Shown here: piece by piece, positions 63,417 through 64,000 of the stretch | How the letters are laid out: each line of letters begins with the position of its first letter | Position numbering within the stretch: position 1 is the first letter of the stretch | Source of the DNA: Niastella yeongjuensis | GTDB lineage: Bacteria > Bacteroidota > Bacteroidia > Chitinophagales > Chitinophagaceae | DNA: 64,000 bases | Direction: 5' to 3' | Assembly: GCF_900110245.1 (NCBI RefSeq) | Contig: NZ_FOCZ01000008.1 | Span: 124,001-188,000, forward strand | The notes under the pieces: model-generated | What the model was told of the DNA's origin: nothing | Databases searched by the model: none | The model's input: the letters and a program-made list of their open reading frames with translations, nothing else | Translations under genes and position numbers: made by a program

Positions 63417-63770
63417 TCGATTGTTTTTAATGGTTTAAAAGCTGGTTTATTCACCCAAAATTATGGAGCATGCATAACGGTTGCGAGCAGGACCTTGGAA
63501 GAAAGGAGGCAGGCTGATCACCAATTTACGTGCTGATGCTGTACAGACCTGCATTTGCCAAATCAATCTACTATTTTCTTTCCGTTTATCCAACAGTCAG
63601 GTTCCGTTAAATAACGGAAAAAATGACCGTCGGTAACACTTCTATATTCCGTTTAGCGCACCTTGTTAGGTTTAGCCGGTTCCATCAATTTTGAACAACC
63701 ACGGCACACTTCCTCTCCTTTGAGAAAAACCATCGCATTAATCATTTTTTTAACATTAAAAACCAACAAC
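63417..63770. promoter_or_regulatory. Divergent promoter region with a perfect palindrome
   Basis: No gene is visible in these 354 bases. At 63602-63619 lies TTCCGTTAAATAACGGAA, an 8+2+8 perfect inverted repeat; a half-site-like TTCCGTTTAGC occurs at about 63645-63657. It lies between the sensory operon (start 63416, leftward) and the rightward frame at 63771, so it could bind the LuxR-type regulator or another dimeric factor. No clear -7 boxes can be named with confidence. Confidence 0.45.
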
Positions 63771-64000
63771 ATGGTAACACCATTGAAGAACATGGATGCC
63801 TTGAATTTTAAACCCGCGCTCCGAAAGAGCCTGGTGCCATTGACCGGCGCTGCCAAAAAGAAGCCTGCCTTTAAATTTACTATTGCCAAAGCTGAAACGC
63901 TCTTTTCCCAAAATGTAAAATTGAAAGGGGGCGGTGTGGTAAAGGTTACCGCGAAACGGAACAGTCAGGAGACAGGCAATATCAAAAAAATAGGGAAACT
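63771..64000 (+). CDS. Start of an unidentified basic protein, cut by the window end
   Basis: From the ATG at 63771 the rightward frame stays open to base 64000 (76 codons, no stop). It begins MVTPLKNMDALNFKPALRKS, continues LVPLTGAAKKKPAFKFTIAK and has a basic Lys-rich composition. There is no signal peptide. The leader ATTAAAAACCAACAAC is A-rich as in other genes here. I recognise no family from the visible part. An antisense frame (63653-63889) is also open but looks like a shadow. Confidence 0.5.
   Translation, partial: MVTPLKNMDALNFKPALRKSLVPLTGAAKKKPAFKFTIAKAETLFSQNVKLKGGGVVKVTAKRNSQETGNIKKIGK

Noticed and set aside
63653-63889. Leftward 78-codon frame at the window end
   Set aside because: Antisense to the rightward frame that starts with a typical leader at 63771 and remains open to the end; judged a shadow.

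Overview
The window reads as chromosomal DNA of a Bacteroidota, most probably a member of the Chitinophagaceae (Niastella/Chitinophaga-like; this rank is inferred). Support comes from a SusC/SusD polysaccharide-utilisation locus, C-terminal sorting domains of the type IX secretion system (types A and B), lipoproteins with Bacteroidota-style signal peptides, -7 promoter boxes of the TAnnTTTG type, AT-rich leaders without strong Shine-Dalgarno sequences, and moderate GC. I see no rRNA, no intact tRNA, no CRISPR array and no transposase.

Layout. 1-7.7 kb: the end of a WG-repeat protein, a scar resembling the 3' end of a group II intron, a PQQ-propeller lipoprotein, an outer-membrane barrel, and a pair of DUF3857/transglutaminase-like exported proteins, one with the catalytic triad and one without. 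7.7-14.4 kb: an oxidoreductase region (cupin, SnoaL-like, aldo/keto reductase; cytochrome c, 2Fe-2S subunit and molybdopterin subunit) with a divergent AraC regulator. 14.5-18.9 kb: two GH43 enzymes divergent from a short GntR protein, a truncated carboxymuconolactone-decarboxylase gene and an MtfA-like peptidase. 19-22.6 kb: a GH25 lysozyme whose 3' end is duplicated 2520 bp further on; between the copies lie a chimeric T9SS protein and an overlapping microprotein/membrane-protein pair. 22.6-24.5 kb: an SDR and a second AraC regulator.

24.7-42.7 kb is a long, tightly packed PUL: beta-helix lipoprotein, SusC, SusD, NPCBM-GH27, esterase, GH105, an unassigned lipoprotein, a clan-A-like glycosidase with a DOMON/CBM9-like tail, and a GH92 gene cut off after its N-terminal domain. 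GH105 with GH27 and an esterase points to a pectin/rhamnogalacturonan-type glycan carrying galactose (inference). Beside it is a transmembrane protein with an HTH-like cytoplasmic part and a LamG-like outer part, a candidate one-component glycan sensor. 44-47.4 kb holds small genes, an aldehyde-dehydrogenase remnant, a RibD-like reductase and a fatty-acid desaturase. 47.6-53 kb is a second carbohydrate operon (Tat-exported Gfo/Idh/MocA oxidoreductase, sugar isomerase-like protein, Tat-exported carboxylesterase, GH43). 53-64 kb: FKBP lipoprotein, MBL hydrolase divergent from an HxlR regulator, two surface propeller lipoproteins, an FG-GAP/T9SS type B adhesin-like protein, and a four-gene sensory operon (secreted protein, multi-TM protein, histidine kinase, LuxR-type response regulator).

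The strongest new observation is a shared promoter/operator. Tandem CCGnAA...GGTA half-sites, about 21 bp apart and 37-38 bp upstream of the -7 box, precede the aldo/keto reductase, the molybdenum-hydroxylase operon and the SDR, which lie beside two paralogous AraC regulators. This suggests one regulon. A near-identical palindromic terminator lies downstream of both AraC genes and directly after the truncated decarboxylase gene.
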